Below, one piece after another: positions 1 to 7,892 of a stretch of DNA of 9,575 nucleotides. A program made the translations under genes and the position numbers. Positions within the stretch are counted from its first letter, which is position 1. Every line of letters starts with the position of its first letter. Below the pieces are notes generated by a model. That model searched no databases. It worked only from the letters and a program-made list of their open reading frames with translations, and had not been told where the DNA came from. Origin of the DNA: DATMER01 sp036266195 (lineage in GTDB: Bacteria; Acidobacteriota; Thermoanaerobaculia; Multivoradales; UBA5704). The stretch is from positions 1 through 9,575 of the forward strand of contig DATANP010000445.1 in assembly GCA_036266195.1 (NCBI GenBank), written 5' to 3'.

Positions 1-15
1 CCCCCCCCCCCCCCC
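1..15. other. Homopolymer run of 15 C at the window edge
   Basis: The first 15 bases are all C. Nothing else in the window has a comparable homopolymer. A run like this at the very edge is typical of a low-quality contig end (a poly-G read tail seen on the other strand), but a real C tract cannot be excluded. It sits directly upstream of the first gene, so any promoter reading there is unreliable. Confidence 0.6.
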
Positions 16-46
16 GCGCCCGGTCGCCGGGAGAGAGTTGCTGACA

Positions 47-1900
<1,854 letters not shown>

Positions 1901-1907
1901 TCTCTTT

Positions 1908-1915
1908 GGAGAGGG
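1908..1915 (+). promoter_or_regulatory. Ribosome binding site of the hybrid histidine kinase
   Basis: GGAGAGGG lies 10 bases before the ATG at 1926, in the 25-base gap after the CheR-type gene. It supports this ATG as the start and a common transcript for the two genes. Confidence 0.7.
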
Positions 1916-1925
1916 AAGAATCCAA

Positions 1926-3692
1926 ATGGCGAAGAATGTGGCCGAGTCTCCTTCGGCCCGGCTTCAGGAACAACTGCGGCTGCTCCAGTCCCAGGTCTCC
2001 GAGCCGGTCGCCGTCTCGCGTCGACAGCTCCTGGAGGCGCTCGCCGCGCTCCAGGAGTCGCTCCAGGAGTTGGAGGTCGCCGAGGCGGAGCTCGCGCAGC
2101 AGAACGAGGAGCTGACCATCGCCCGGGAGGCGCTGGAGGTCGAGCGCCACCGCTACCAGGAGCTGTTCGACCAGGCTCCGGTGGCCTACCTGGTCACCGA
2201 CGACATGGGGGTCATCGAGGTCGCCAATCACGCGGCCTCCCGGCTTTTCGGCCTCTCTCCGGCCATGCTGCGCGCCAAGCCCCTGCCGCTGCTGGTGGCG
2301 ATGGCCGAGCGGCCCCGGTTCCGCGCCTTTCTCCAGGACCTGCGGAGCGGTTCGCGGGTCCGCGACGCCGAGGTCGAGCTGGAGGGGCTCCACTCCCAAC
2401 GGCGCACCCTCGTCCTGCTCAAGGTCGAGCGCGACGACGACCGGCCGGGCCGGCCGGTCCGCCTGCGCTGGGTGCTGCACGACATCTCGGAGAGCCGGGC
2501 GGCCGAGGAGGAGCTGCGCGCCAGCCAGGAACGGCTGCGGCACGCCCAGAGGATGGAGACCGTCGGCCGGCTGGCCGGCGGCATCGCCCATTCGTTCAAC
2601 AACCTGCTGGCGGCGATCGCGTTCCACGCCGACCTGCTGCTCGAGCCCGAAGGGCCGGTGCCGGACCAGCGGCGCCACGCCGAGGCGATCCAGAACGCCG
2701 GGGAGCGCGCGGCGCTGCTGGCGCGCCAGCTCCTCGCCTTCAGCCGCAAGCAGGTGCTCCAGCCGCGGAGCCTGGACGTCAGCCGGAACGTCGCGGACCT
2801 CCTGCCGATGCTGCGCCGGCTGACCGGCGAGGCGATCCTGCTGGAGGAGGACCTCGACCCGGACGCCGGCTGGGTCCATGCCGACCTGGGGCAGCTGGTG
2901 ATCCTCAACCTCGTCTTCAACGCCCGCGACGCCATGCCGGAGGGCGGCCGTCTGAAGATCTCCGTCTGCGGAGAGGAGATCGGGAAGGATGGCGGCGGCC
3001 TCGGGCTCCCGGCCGGACCGTACGTCCGTCTCATGGTGGCCGACACCGGCACCGGCATCGCCGAAGAGGTCCGGACGCACCTGTTCGAGCCGTTCTTCAC
3101 CACCAAGGACCGCGACCGCGGCTCGGGCCTCGGCCTCGCCACGGTCTATGGGATCGTGCGCCAGAGCGGCGGCGCGATCCAGGTGGACACCGAGGTCGGG
3201 AAGGGCTCCACCTTCGCGGTCTACCTGCCGCGGACCGAGGCCCCGGCGGAGGAGCCGAAACCGTCCGAATCGTCGCACGGGGAGGGCTCCGGCTGCGAGG
3301 TCATCCTGCTCGCCGAGGACGAGGACAACATCCGCGAGCCCGCCCGGGAGGTCCTGGAGTCGCGCGGCTACACCGTCCTGGAGGCCCGCGACGCCCTGCA
3401 GGCGCTCGAGGTCTCCCGTGGCTGGAATGGACCGATCCACCTGCTGGTCAGCGACGTGGTCATGCCCGGCATGAGCGGCAGCCAGCTCGCCGCGAGGCTC
3501 GACCAGGAGAGGCCCGGCACCCACGTCCTCTTCATCTCCGGCTACTCCGAGGACGCCATCGCGCAGCACGGGGTCCTCCACGCCGGCCGGTCGTTCCTGC
3601 AGAAACCGTTTCCGCCGGGCGTGCTGCTGCGGACGGTCCGCGAGATCCTGGACAGGAAGGGAGCTGAATGCCCGGCCACGACATCATCCTGA
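1926..3692 (+). CDS. Soluble PAS hybrid histidine kinase with C-terminal receiver
   Basis: Predicted cytoplasmic two-component sensor kinase of 588 aa. Residues about 8-72 form a coiled coil, 76-190 a PAS domain, and 205-270 the dimerisation/phosphoacceptor region with the H-box GRLAGGIAHSFNNLL (His222). The ATPase domain covers about 310-440, with Asn332 in the N-box (NLVFNARDAM), DTGTGI, LFEPFFTTKD and GSGLGLATVYGIV. The receiver covers about 458-577, with the acidic pocket E464/D465, phosphoacceptor Asp510 in SDVVMPGMSG, the switch serine in FISGYS, and Lys560 in QKPF. All catalytic parts are therefore present. One oddity is Ser223 directly after His222, where this kinase class usually has Asp or Glu. 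There is no transmembrane segment and no DNA-binding output, so phosphoryl groups probably pass to a partner encoded elsewhere or act through the attached receiver. The gene overlaps cheB by 25 bases. Its signal and output are unknown. Confidence 0.93.
   Translation: MAKNVAESPSARLQEQLRLLQSQVSEPVAVSRRQLLEALAALQESLQELEVAEAELAQQNEELTIAREALEVERHRYQELFDQAPVAYLVTDDMGVIEVANHAASRLFGLSPAMLRAKPLPLLVAMAERPRFRAFLQDLRSGSRVRDAEVELEGLHSQRRTLVLLKVERDDDRPGRPVRLRWVLHDISESRAAEEELRASQERLRHAQRMETVGRLAGGIAHSFNNLLAAIAFHADLLLEPEGPVPDQRRHAEAIQNAGERAALLARQLLAFSRKQVLQPRSLDVSRNVADLLPMLRRLTGEAILLEEDLDPDAGWVHADLGQLVILNLVFNARDAMPEGGRLKISVCGEEIGKDGGGLGLPAGPYVRLMVADTGTGIAEEVRTHLFEPFFTTKDRDRGSGLGLATVYGIVRQSGGAIQVDTEVGKGSTFAVYLPRTEAPAEEPKPSESSHGEGSGCEVILLAEDEDNIREPAREVLESRGYTVLEARDALQALEVSRGWNGPIHLLVSDVVMPGMSGSQLAARLDQERPGTHVLFISGYSEDAIAQHGVLHAGRSFLQKPFPPGVLLRTVREILDRKGAECPATTSS
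3654..3663 (+). promoter_or_regulatory. Ribosome binding site of cheB, inside the kinase gene
   Basis: AGGAAGGGAG precedes ATG 3668 while the kinase frame is still open until 3692. This fits translational coupling and decides the cheB start. Confidence 0.65.
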
Positions 3693-4651
3693 TCGGCGCC
3701 TCGGCGGGAGGCGTGCAGGCGCTCTCCGCGGTGGCCGCCGGCCTGCCTCCCGATCTCCCGGCCGCCGTGTTCGTCGTCCTCCACATCGCGCCCTACGGCC
3801 GCAGCGCCATGCCGTCGATCCTGGCGCGGGCCGGTGCCCTGCCGGCGAAGCACGCGGAGGACGGCGAGCCGGTCGAGCCCGGCCGCATCTACGTGGCGCC
3901 CGCCGATCATCATCTGATGCTGGAGCCCGGCCGCGTCCGGATCTCCCGCGCGCCGACCGAGAACGGGCAGCGGCCCTCGGTCGACGTCCTCTTCCGGTCG
4001 GCGGCGCAGGCCTACGGACCGCGCTGCATCGGCGTGGTGCTGACCGGCAACCTGGACGACGGCACCGCCGGCCTCGCCGTGGTGAAGAAGTACGGCGGCC
4101 TCGCGGTCGTCCAGGACCCGGACGAGGCGGACTATCCGAGCATGCCCCACAGCGCCCTCCAAAACGTGGAAGTGGATCACGTCTCTCCATTGGCCGACAT
4201 CGCACCGCTGCTGGCGGAGCTGGCCCGCGAGCCGGTGACGACAACGGGCCCGCTCCCGGAGGAGGGCGACATGAAGACCGAGCTCGAGCACGGCAAAGAT
4301 CCGGAAGAGAAGGGAGTGCCTTCGGACCTGACCTGCCCCGAGTGCGGCGGCTCGCTGCGGGAGAGCCGCGTCGAGGGGGTGATTCACTTCCGCTGCCGCA
4401 CCGGTCACGCGTATTCGCCGGAGACGCTGCTGGTGAAGCAGTCGGACGTGGTCGACGCCGCCATCTGGGCCGCGGTGCGCGCGCTCCAGGAGAACGCCGA
4501 CCTGGCCCGCCGGATGGACCGCCGCCTGCGGCAGACCGGCATGCTCACGCAGAAAGCGCACGAGCGCTACGAGCGCCGCGCCCAGGAAGCCGAGCGCCAC
4601 GCCGAGGTCCTGCGCCGGCTGCTGATGGAAGACAAGGCCCGGATCGGCTGA
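3668..4651 (+). CDS. cheB: CheB-type methylesterase domain with zinc-ribbon-like tail
   Basis: Predicted protein-glutamate methylesterase/amidase of 327 aa. It lacks the N-terminal receiver of chemotaxis CheB and begins at the catalytic domain. The expected catalytic triad is visible: Ser12 in IGASAGG, His39 in VVLHIAP, and Asp131 in LTGNLDDGTAG, with spacing close to that of enterobacterial CheB. After a linker at about 188-220, Cys223 and Cys226 (CPEC) with Cys243 and His247 (FRCRTGH) form a probable zinc site. A charged helical tail rich in Arg and Glu follows, from about 255 to the end. ATG 3668 has AGGAAGGGAG just upstream (3654-3663) and lies inside the 3' end of the kinase gene, so translation is probably coupled. 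Without a receiver its activity cannot be switched by its own phosphorylation. It may act with the neighbouring CheR domain and kinase. I know of CheB-like proteins with this type of tail, but the function of the tail is unclear to me. Confidence 0.92.
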   Translation: MPGHDIILIGASAGGVQALSAVAAGLPPDLPAAVFVVLHIAPYGRSAMPSILARAGALPAKHAEDGEPVEPGRIYVAPADHHLMLEPGRVRISRAPTENGQRPSVDVLFRSAAQAYGPRCIGVVLTGNLDDGTAGLAVVKKYGGLAVVQDPDEADYPSMPHSALQNVEVDHVSPLADIAPLLAELAREPVTTTGPLPEEGDMKTELEHGKDPEEKGVPSDLTCPECGGSLRESRVEGVIHFRCRTGHAYSPETLLVKQSDVVDAAIWAAVRALQENADLARRMDRRLRQTGMLTQKAHERYERRAQEAERHAEVLRRLLMEDKARIG

Positions 4652-4655
4652 GGAG

Positions 4656-4679
4656 CGGCTAGGAGCCCTCCGGCGGATT
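4656..4679. repeat. Direct repeat, left copy (after cheB)
   Basis: The 24 bases match 7275-7301 exactly except for a 3-base insertion (TGC) in the right copy. Weaker similarity continues to the left into the last codons of cheB (from about 4633, compared with 7264). On the minus strand both copies read Asn-Pro-Pro-Glu-Gly-Ser and then a TAG stop, with one extra Ser in the right copy, where it is the true C-terminus of the 7278-7748 gene. The left copy is therefore probably a relic of that gene's 3' end or a duplication made when the intervening cassette arrived. Confidence 0.7.
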
Positions 4680-4690
4680 CGCAGCCCCGT

Positions 4691-4719
4691 TTGACGCTCG
4701 ATTGAGAGAACGGTACTCT
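4691..4719 (+). promoter_or_regulatory. Candidate sigma-70-type promoter of the secreted gene pair
   Basis: TTGACG (4691-4696) matches five of six bases of the -35 consensus. It is followed by a 17-base spacer and TACTCT (4714-4719), a weak -10 matching three of six. Transcription would begin near 4726, shortly before the ribosome binding site at 4731. This is prediction by consensus only. Confidence 0.45.
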
Positions 4720-4730
4720 TGAGAGAACTG

Positions 4731-4736
4731 AAGGAG
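4731..4736 (+). promoter_or_regulatory. Ribosome binding site of the cysteine-rich secreted protein
   Basis: AAGGAG lies 7 bases before ATG 4744, which is near-ideal spacing and fixes the start of the small gene. Confidence 0.75.
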
Positions 4737-4743
4737 ACCACAA

Positions 4744-5070
4744 ATGGAACGCTCCAATCTTCGCAGGCGGATTGCTGTCGCCGTTCTGTTGTTGGCAGCG
4801 TATGGTTTCTGGGCGCCCCAACCTGCCACTGCGGCGGGGTGCCACACGGGCTGTGGGAATGAACAGCCGCCGAACTGCCTCGGCTGCACGTTCCTGGCGT
4901 TCAGCCAGATCATGTGCCTGCGATTGGCCTGCAACTTCTGCCAGGAAGACTACTGCTGGACCGGTTTGCCCGCCGGAGGCGACCAGATGACCGCGAGCGG
5001 GCCGGCAGCGGCGCCCAAAACGCCTGAAAGCAAGGTCCTTCGCGTCGAGGTTCTCAGCCCGCGCACCTGA
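4744..5070 (+). CDS. Small exported cysteine-rich protein, unknown function
   Basis: A 108-aa protein I do not recognise. Its N-terminus is a classical Sec signal: basic residues 2-9, a hydrophobic core at 10-23, and a likely cleavage site after ATAA (about residue 31). The mature part contains eight cysteines within 39 residues (33, 37, 45, 48, 58, 63, 66 and 71) in pairs such as CHTGC, CLGC and CNFC. The last 35 residues lack cysteine and look disordered. The cysteines suggest a disulfide-rich fold or a metal-bound knot outside the cytoplasm. Cys33 directly after Ala-Ala-Gly makes a lipoprotein anchor conceivable, but the lipobox is poor. The gene has its own promoter-like sequence and a strong ribosome binding site, and ends four bases before the large exported protein, so the two are probably made together. 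Its role could be structural, adhesive or as a partner of that protein; the sequence does not decide. Confidence 0.8.
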   Translation: MERSNLRRRIAVAVLLLAAYGFWAPQPATAAGCHTGCGNEQPPNCLGCTFLAFSQIMCLRLACNFCQEDYCWTGLPAGGDQMTASGPAAAPKTPESKVLRVEVLSPRT

Positions 5071-5074
5071 GGCC

Positions 5075-7255
5075 ATGCGCGTCTCGGGAGTCCTACTGGT
5101 CGCCCTGCTCGCCGGGAGCCCCGCTTTCGCCGAGCTTCGGGCCCTGCGCTTTCAGGATGACCAGGGGCTTCCGATTCATTCCGAGGTTCAGGTCTGTTTC
5201 GTTCTGGGCACCCGGAGTGACTGCCGTCCTGTTGCCCATGCGGAGCTGGCCGATCTGCCTGCCGGATTCTCGAGCTTCCGAGTCGAAGGGCCGGACCACG
5301 GGCCGCTGAGCGCAAAGCGTTCGGACCTCAAGCCTGACGCCGAGGGGGTGGCCCTCCTCAAGGTTCCACGCAAGGCGGAGCTTCAGATCCTGGGACAGCA
5401 GGAGCGTCACTTGGCGCTCTCCCTGTACTCCCAGGACGACGAGTCCTTTCGGACTCCTGTCTTTCGGACGGAGATTCAGGCAGACGGCTCACTCAAGATA
5501 CCTGCCGGCGATCACCTGGTCGCGCTGTCCCTGGCCGGGAAGGCTCCCGATCTCCACCTGTTGAGCGCGCCTCCGGGTTCCCGGAAGTCGCTGACCTACT
5601 CCGCGCGCGAGGGTTGGTCTCTTCTGCTTCGCTGCCGGAGCGCGAAGAGCCGGCAGGATCTGAGCGGCGCGCGAGTCGAGCTGACGGGAGCCGAGGGATT
5701 CGGCGCTCCAGGCGCACATCCGGTCCAGACGACCTCTGCGGCCAGGGGGCTCGCCCTGATCTCCGGCATCCGCCACGCTCTGGCCGATGCGACGATCGAG
5801 TCCGCCGGTCTTCTCGCCCAGCGGGTGAGCGGCCTGTCTGCGTCCCCTGGCACGTTCGCGTTCCGGGAGGCCGAGCTCGAGGAGGGCGGGACGTTGCGCG
5901 CCACGATTCTCCTGGACGGCGCGCCGGCCAAGGATGTGGCCTGCCTCGTTCTGGAAGTGAATCCGAATCCCATGGGACCGGCGTCGGAGCCTTTGATCCG
6001 CTATGAGGGCAGGACCGGAGCCGACGGCATCTGCAAGTCCGGCAAGCTGCCCACGGGTCCATACACCTTGCGGGTTCGCGCCGATGGCGGACGTTCGTTC
6101 CTGGATCGAACCGTAGCGGTGGCTTCCGGCGAGGAGACGCCCGTGGAGGTGGTCCTGAGCCGCATCCGGATCTCAGGGACCGTTCTGAGAGGCCGGGAGC
6201 CGGCGTCCGGCTACGTCGTCACCTTGAGTGACTCGGATGAGATCAAGCCCAATGCGACCCGCCGGGATGCGGAGGCCGAGGCGACTTCCGACGAAGCCGG
6301 CAAGTACGAGATGGTTGTCTGGAAGCCGGGAGAGTATTTCGCCATCCTGAGCTCTCCCGAAGGCAGCCCGGCAACCTTCCGGCGGCTCTGGCTGGATCGC
6401 GACGAGGATGACGTCGATTTCTTTGTCGAGGAGAGCGGCGTGGGCGGCGTGGTCATGGACGAGAAGGGAGAGCCGCTTCCCGAGTCGTCCGTCTACTTCA
6501 CCTGGAACCAGCTCTCGCACCGGATGGCGGGCACCGACGCCAAGGGCGCCTTCTTCTTTCCTGTAACGGAGTCGGGCGAGGGAGAGGTCAAGGTGATGAA
6601 GTCCGGCTATGTACCGGCCGAGTCCATGACGGTGGCCGTTCGGCCGGACGCGCCGACACCTCCGCTGGTGGTCCGGATGAAGAAGGCGGCAGTGATCGAA
6701 GGCCGCATCGTTTCATCCGCCGGGCTGGCCGGGGGAGCCATGATTCAAAGCTACCGGACGACTCCTGCCGGCGTTGCCATCTTCCTGGGGCGGACCACCT
6801 CGAAGCCGGACGGTTCCTTTGAGGTGGCTGCCGCGGAGGCCGGCCCCACGAGCCTGTACGTCAGCGGTGCCGGTTGTCCGCTCACGAGCTTTGTCGTTCA
6901 GCTTCCCCGGCATGATGTTTCGGTTCGTTGCCCGGAGCTTCCGGCTTCGTTGGAGCTGACCCTGAAGGACCCCCTGGGCAAGCCGCTGCCGGGCCGCACG
7001 GTCCTGGTGCGTGCCCAGGGTTCCTTCATTCCGGCTTCAGTGCTCATCGAGCACCTCGGCCAGTTCAGGATACAGGCGGCCAGCGATGGCCAGGGACGGC
7101 TGTTGCTGGTCGGCCTGGCTCCCGGCAGCTACGATCTGTACCTTGGAGATGTCACCTCTCCCGAGATGGTGGCCCTGGGCTCGCCCGAAGGCTTCCTGAC
7201 ATCCACCTCTCTGGCGCCGTTCACGACGGTCGAGGTGGAAGCCACGGTCCAGTAA
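5075..7255 (+). CDS. Large exported protein with carboxypeptidase-regulatory-like repeats
   Basis: A 726-aa predicted secreted or surface protein. The signal peptide covers residues 1-19 (MRVSGVLLVALLAGSPAFA), with cleavage before Glu20. From about 271 to the end I see five beta-sandwich modules of the carboxypeptidase-regulatory-like/Ig-like type (about 271-355, 365-445, 455-525, 538-610 and 625-720). They are recognisable by recurring strand patterns such as GTVLRG, GVVMDEKGEPLPESSV, TDAKGAFFF, PLGKPLPGRTVLV and GLAPGSYDL. Residues 20-265 are also strand-rich but diverged. No catalytic motif, sortase signal, transmembrane anchor or beta-barrel is visible. Such modules usually serve adhesion, scaffolding or display. 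The start follows the small cysteine-rich gene by four bases with only a weak TGAGG before it, which suggests translational coupling; the good signal peptide confirms ATG 5075. Ligand and location (periplasm, cell surface or medium) are unknown. Confidence 0.85.
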   Translation: MRVSGVLLVALLAGSPAFAELRALRFQDDQGLPIHSEVQVCFVLGTRSDCRPVAHAELADLPAGFSSFRVEGPDHGPLSAKRSDLKPDAEGVALLKVPRKAELQILGQQERHLALSLYSQDDESFRTPVFRTEIQADGSLKIPAGDHLVALSLAGKAPDLHLLSAPPGSRKSLTYSAREGWSLLLRCRSAKSRQDLSGARVELTGAEGFGAPGAHPVQTTSAARGLALISGIRHALADATIESAGLLAQRVSGLSASPGTFAFREAELEEGGTLRATILLDGAPAKDVACLVLEVNPNPMGPASEPLIRYEGRTGADGICKSGKLPTGPYTLRVRADGGRSFLDRTVAVASGEETPVEVVLSRIRISGTVLRGREPASGYVVTLSDSDEIKPNATRRDAEAEATSDEAGKYEMVVWKPGEYFAILSSPEGSPATFRRLWLDRDEDDVDFFVEESGVGGVVMDEKGEPLPESSVYFTWNQLSHRMAGTDAKGAFFFPVTESGEGEVKVMKSGYVPAESMTVAVRPDAPTPPLVVRMKKAAVIEGRIVSSAGLAGGAMIQSYRTTPAGVAIFLGRTTSKPDGSFEVAAAEAGPTSLYVSGAGCPLTSFVVQLPRHDVSVRCPELPASLELTLKDPLGKPLPGRTVLVRAQGSFIPASVLIEHLGQFRIQAASDGQGRLLLVGLAPGSYDLYLGDVTSPEMVALGSPEGFLTSTSLAPFTTVEVEATVQ

Positions 7256-7274
7256 TTGGCCTGCAAGACCGGGT

Positions 7275-7301
7275 CGGCTAGGAGCTGCCCTCCGGCGGAT
7301 T
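7275..7301. repeat. Direct repeat, right copy (3' end of the minus-strand gene)
   Basis: This is the second copy of the repeat at 4656-4679, in the same orientation and with three extra bases (TGC). It contains the stop codon and last codons (NPPEGSS) of the 7278-7748 gene. The two copies enclose the whole secreted gene pair. Confidence 0.7.
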
Positions 7302-7748
7302 GTACTCGGCCGCGTGGAGCAGGTTCGAGAGGGCCATGTCGAGCTGATCCACGACGACGGCGTTGAGGGTGATCCTCATCTCGGTGGATACGTCCGGGGG
7401 GACTTCGCCTTCGATCATGGCGTCCTCCTGGGGCGAGCGGGGGAGGTTGGCGGAGAGGACCCGCAGCCGGCTGCTGAGGCCCGCGACGTCGAGCGCGGCC
7501 TCCAGGATCCTGGCCCGCGGGTTGCCGGCGGCCGTGAGGAGCGACCGGAGCATGGGGTCGAAGTGGTCGAAGAGAGCGCACTCCATGTCCGCGCGAAGCT
7601 CGCCGATATCGGGGTTCTCTTCCTCTTCGTCGCGGTCCGTCTCCAGGCCGGCCACCAGGCTGGCCAGGTGGAACCGGAGGCGGACCAGGGACTCCGTGAG
7701 ATCGAAGAGAAGCTCTCGGGTGGCAGAGGTGTCGATCATGGCGAGCAT
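7278..7748 (-). CDS. Acidic helical protein of unknown function
   Basis: A 156-aa cytoplasmic-looking protein I do not recognise. It has no signal peptide or membrane segment. It is predicted mostly helical, with hydrophobic heptad-like helices at about 10-35, 48-72, 80-97 and 125-148, separated by an acidic stretch (TDRDEEEENPD, about 37-47) and a loop (PRSPQEDAMIEGEVPPD, about 103-119). Cysteine is nearly absent. The ATG at 7748 is preferred over one three codons later because AGGTGA lies six bases upstream (7755-7760 on the plus strand). It converges on the large exported protein gene with a gap of only 22 bases, and is divergent from the helix-turn-helix/TPR gene, sharing a 144-base AT-richer control region. 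That arrangement often marks a regulator and its target, but nothing in the sequence names a function. Confidence 0.75.
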   Translation of the reverse strand: MLAMIDTSATRELLFDLTESLVRLRFHLASLVAGLETDRDEEEENPDIGELRADMECALFDHFDPMLRSLLTAAGNPRARILEAALDVAGLSSRLRVLSANLPRSPQEDAMIEGEVPPDVSTEMRITLNAVVVDQLDMALSNLLHAAEYNPPEGSS

Positions 7749-7754
7749 TCTGCG

Positions 7755-7760
7755 TCACCT
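7755..7760 (-). promoter_or_regulatory. Ribosome binding site of the minus-strand acidic gene
   Basis: Read on the minus strand this is AGGTGA, six bases before the ATG at 7748. It favours this ATG over the in-frame one at 7739, which would be 15 bases away. Confidence 0.55.
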
Positions 7761-7789
7761 GGAGCGGAATATCCCCTGCACTGAAAAAG

Positions 7790-7818
7790 TTGGCGAGAAA
7801 TCGGCTGGAATTTATGCA
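7790..7818 (+). promoter_or_regulatory. Weak candidate promoter of the helix-turn-helix/TPR gene
   Basis: TTGGCG (7790-7795), a 17-base spacer and TATGCA (7813-7818) form a plausible but weak sigma-70-like pair in the most AT-rich part of the divergent gap. Transcription would begin near 7825 and give a leader of about 68 bases containing the inverted repeats at 7836-7880. I found no convincing promoter for the opposite direction. Confidence 0.3.
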
Positions 7819-7835
7819 TTCATGGAGAAGTTTCG

Positions 7836-7880
7836 TCCGAACGTCACGCTTGCGGCTCCGGAAGCACTATCCTGTTCGGA
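7836..7880 (+). promoter_or_regulatory. Nested inverted repeats in the leader of the TPR gene
   Basis: TCCGAAC (7836-7842) is the exact inverse complement of GTTCGGA (7874-7880). Inside lies an imperfect palindrome at 7848-7865, with arms GCTT/AAGC and CGG/CCG. The two dyads share almost the same centre. The outer right arm overlaps the first bases of the ribosome binding site GGAGGG (7878-7883). It could be a protein operator or an RNA structure that hides the ribosome binding site. Confidence 0.45.
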
Positions 7881-7883
7881 GGG
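7878..7883 (+). promoter_or_regulatory. Ribosome binding site of the TPR gene
   Basis: GGAGGG lies 9 bases before ATG 7893 and decides this start. Its first three bases belong to an inverted-repeat arm. Confidence 0.7.
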
Positions 7884-7892
7884 ATCTCAGCC

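Noticed and set aside
4652..4690. Possible transcription terminator after cheB
   Set aside because: Only short imperfect stems (GGAG/CTCC) can be drawn and there is no T tract. The direct-repeat explanation fits the sequence better.
3542..4741. 399-codon minus-strand open frame across cheB
   Set aside because: It is antisense to a clearly identified CheB and has no recognisable domain.
7314..7784. 156-codon plus-strand open frame opposite the acidic gene
   Set aside because: The minus-strand gene has a good ribosome binding site, a balanced helical composition and a C-terminus echoed by the direct repeat. The plus frame has none of these.
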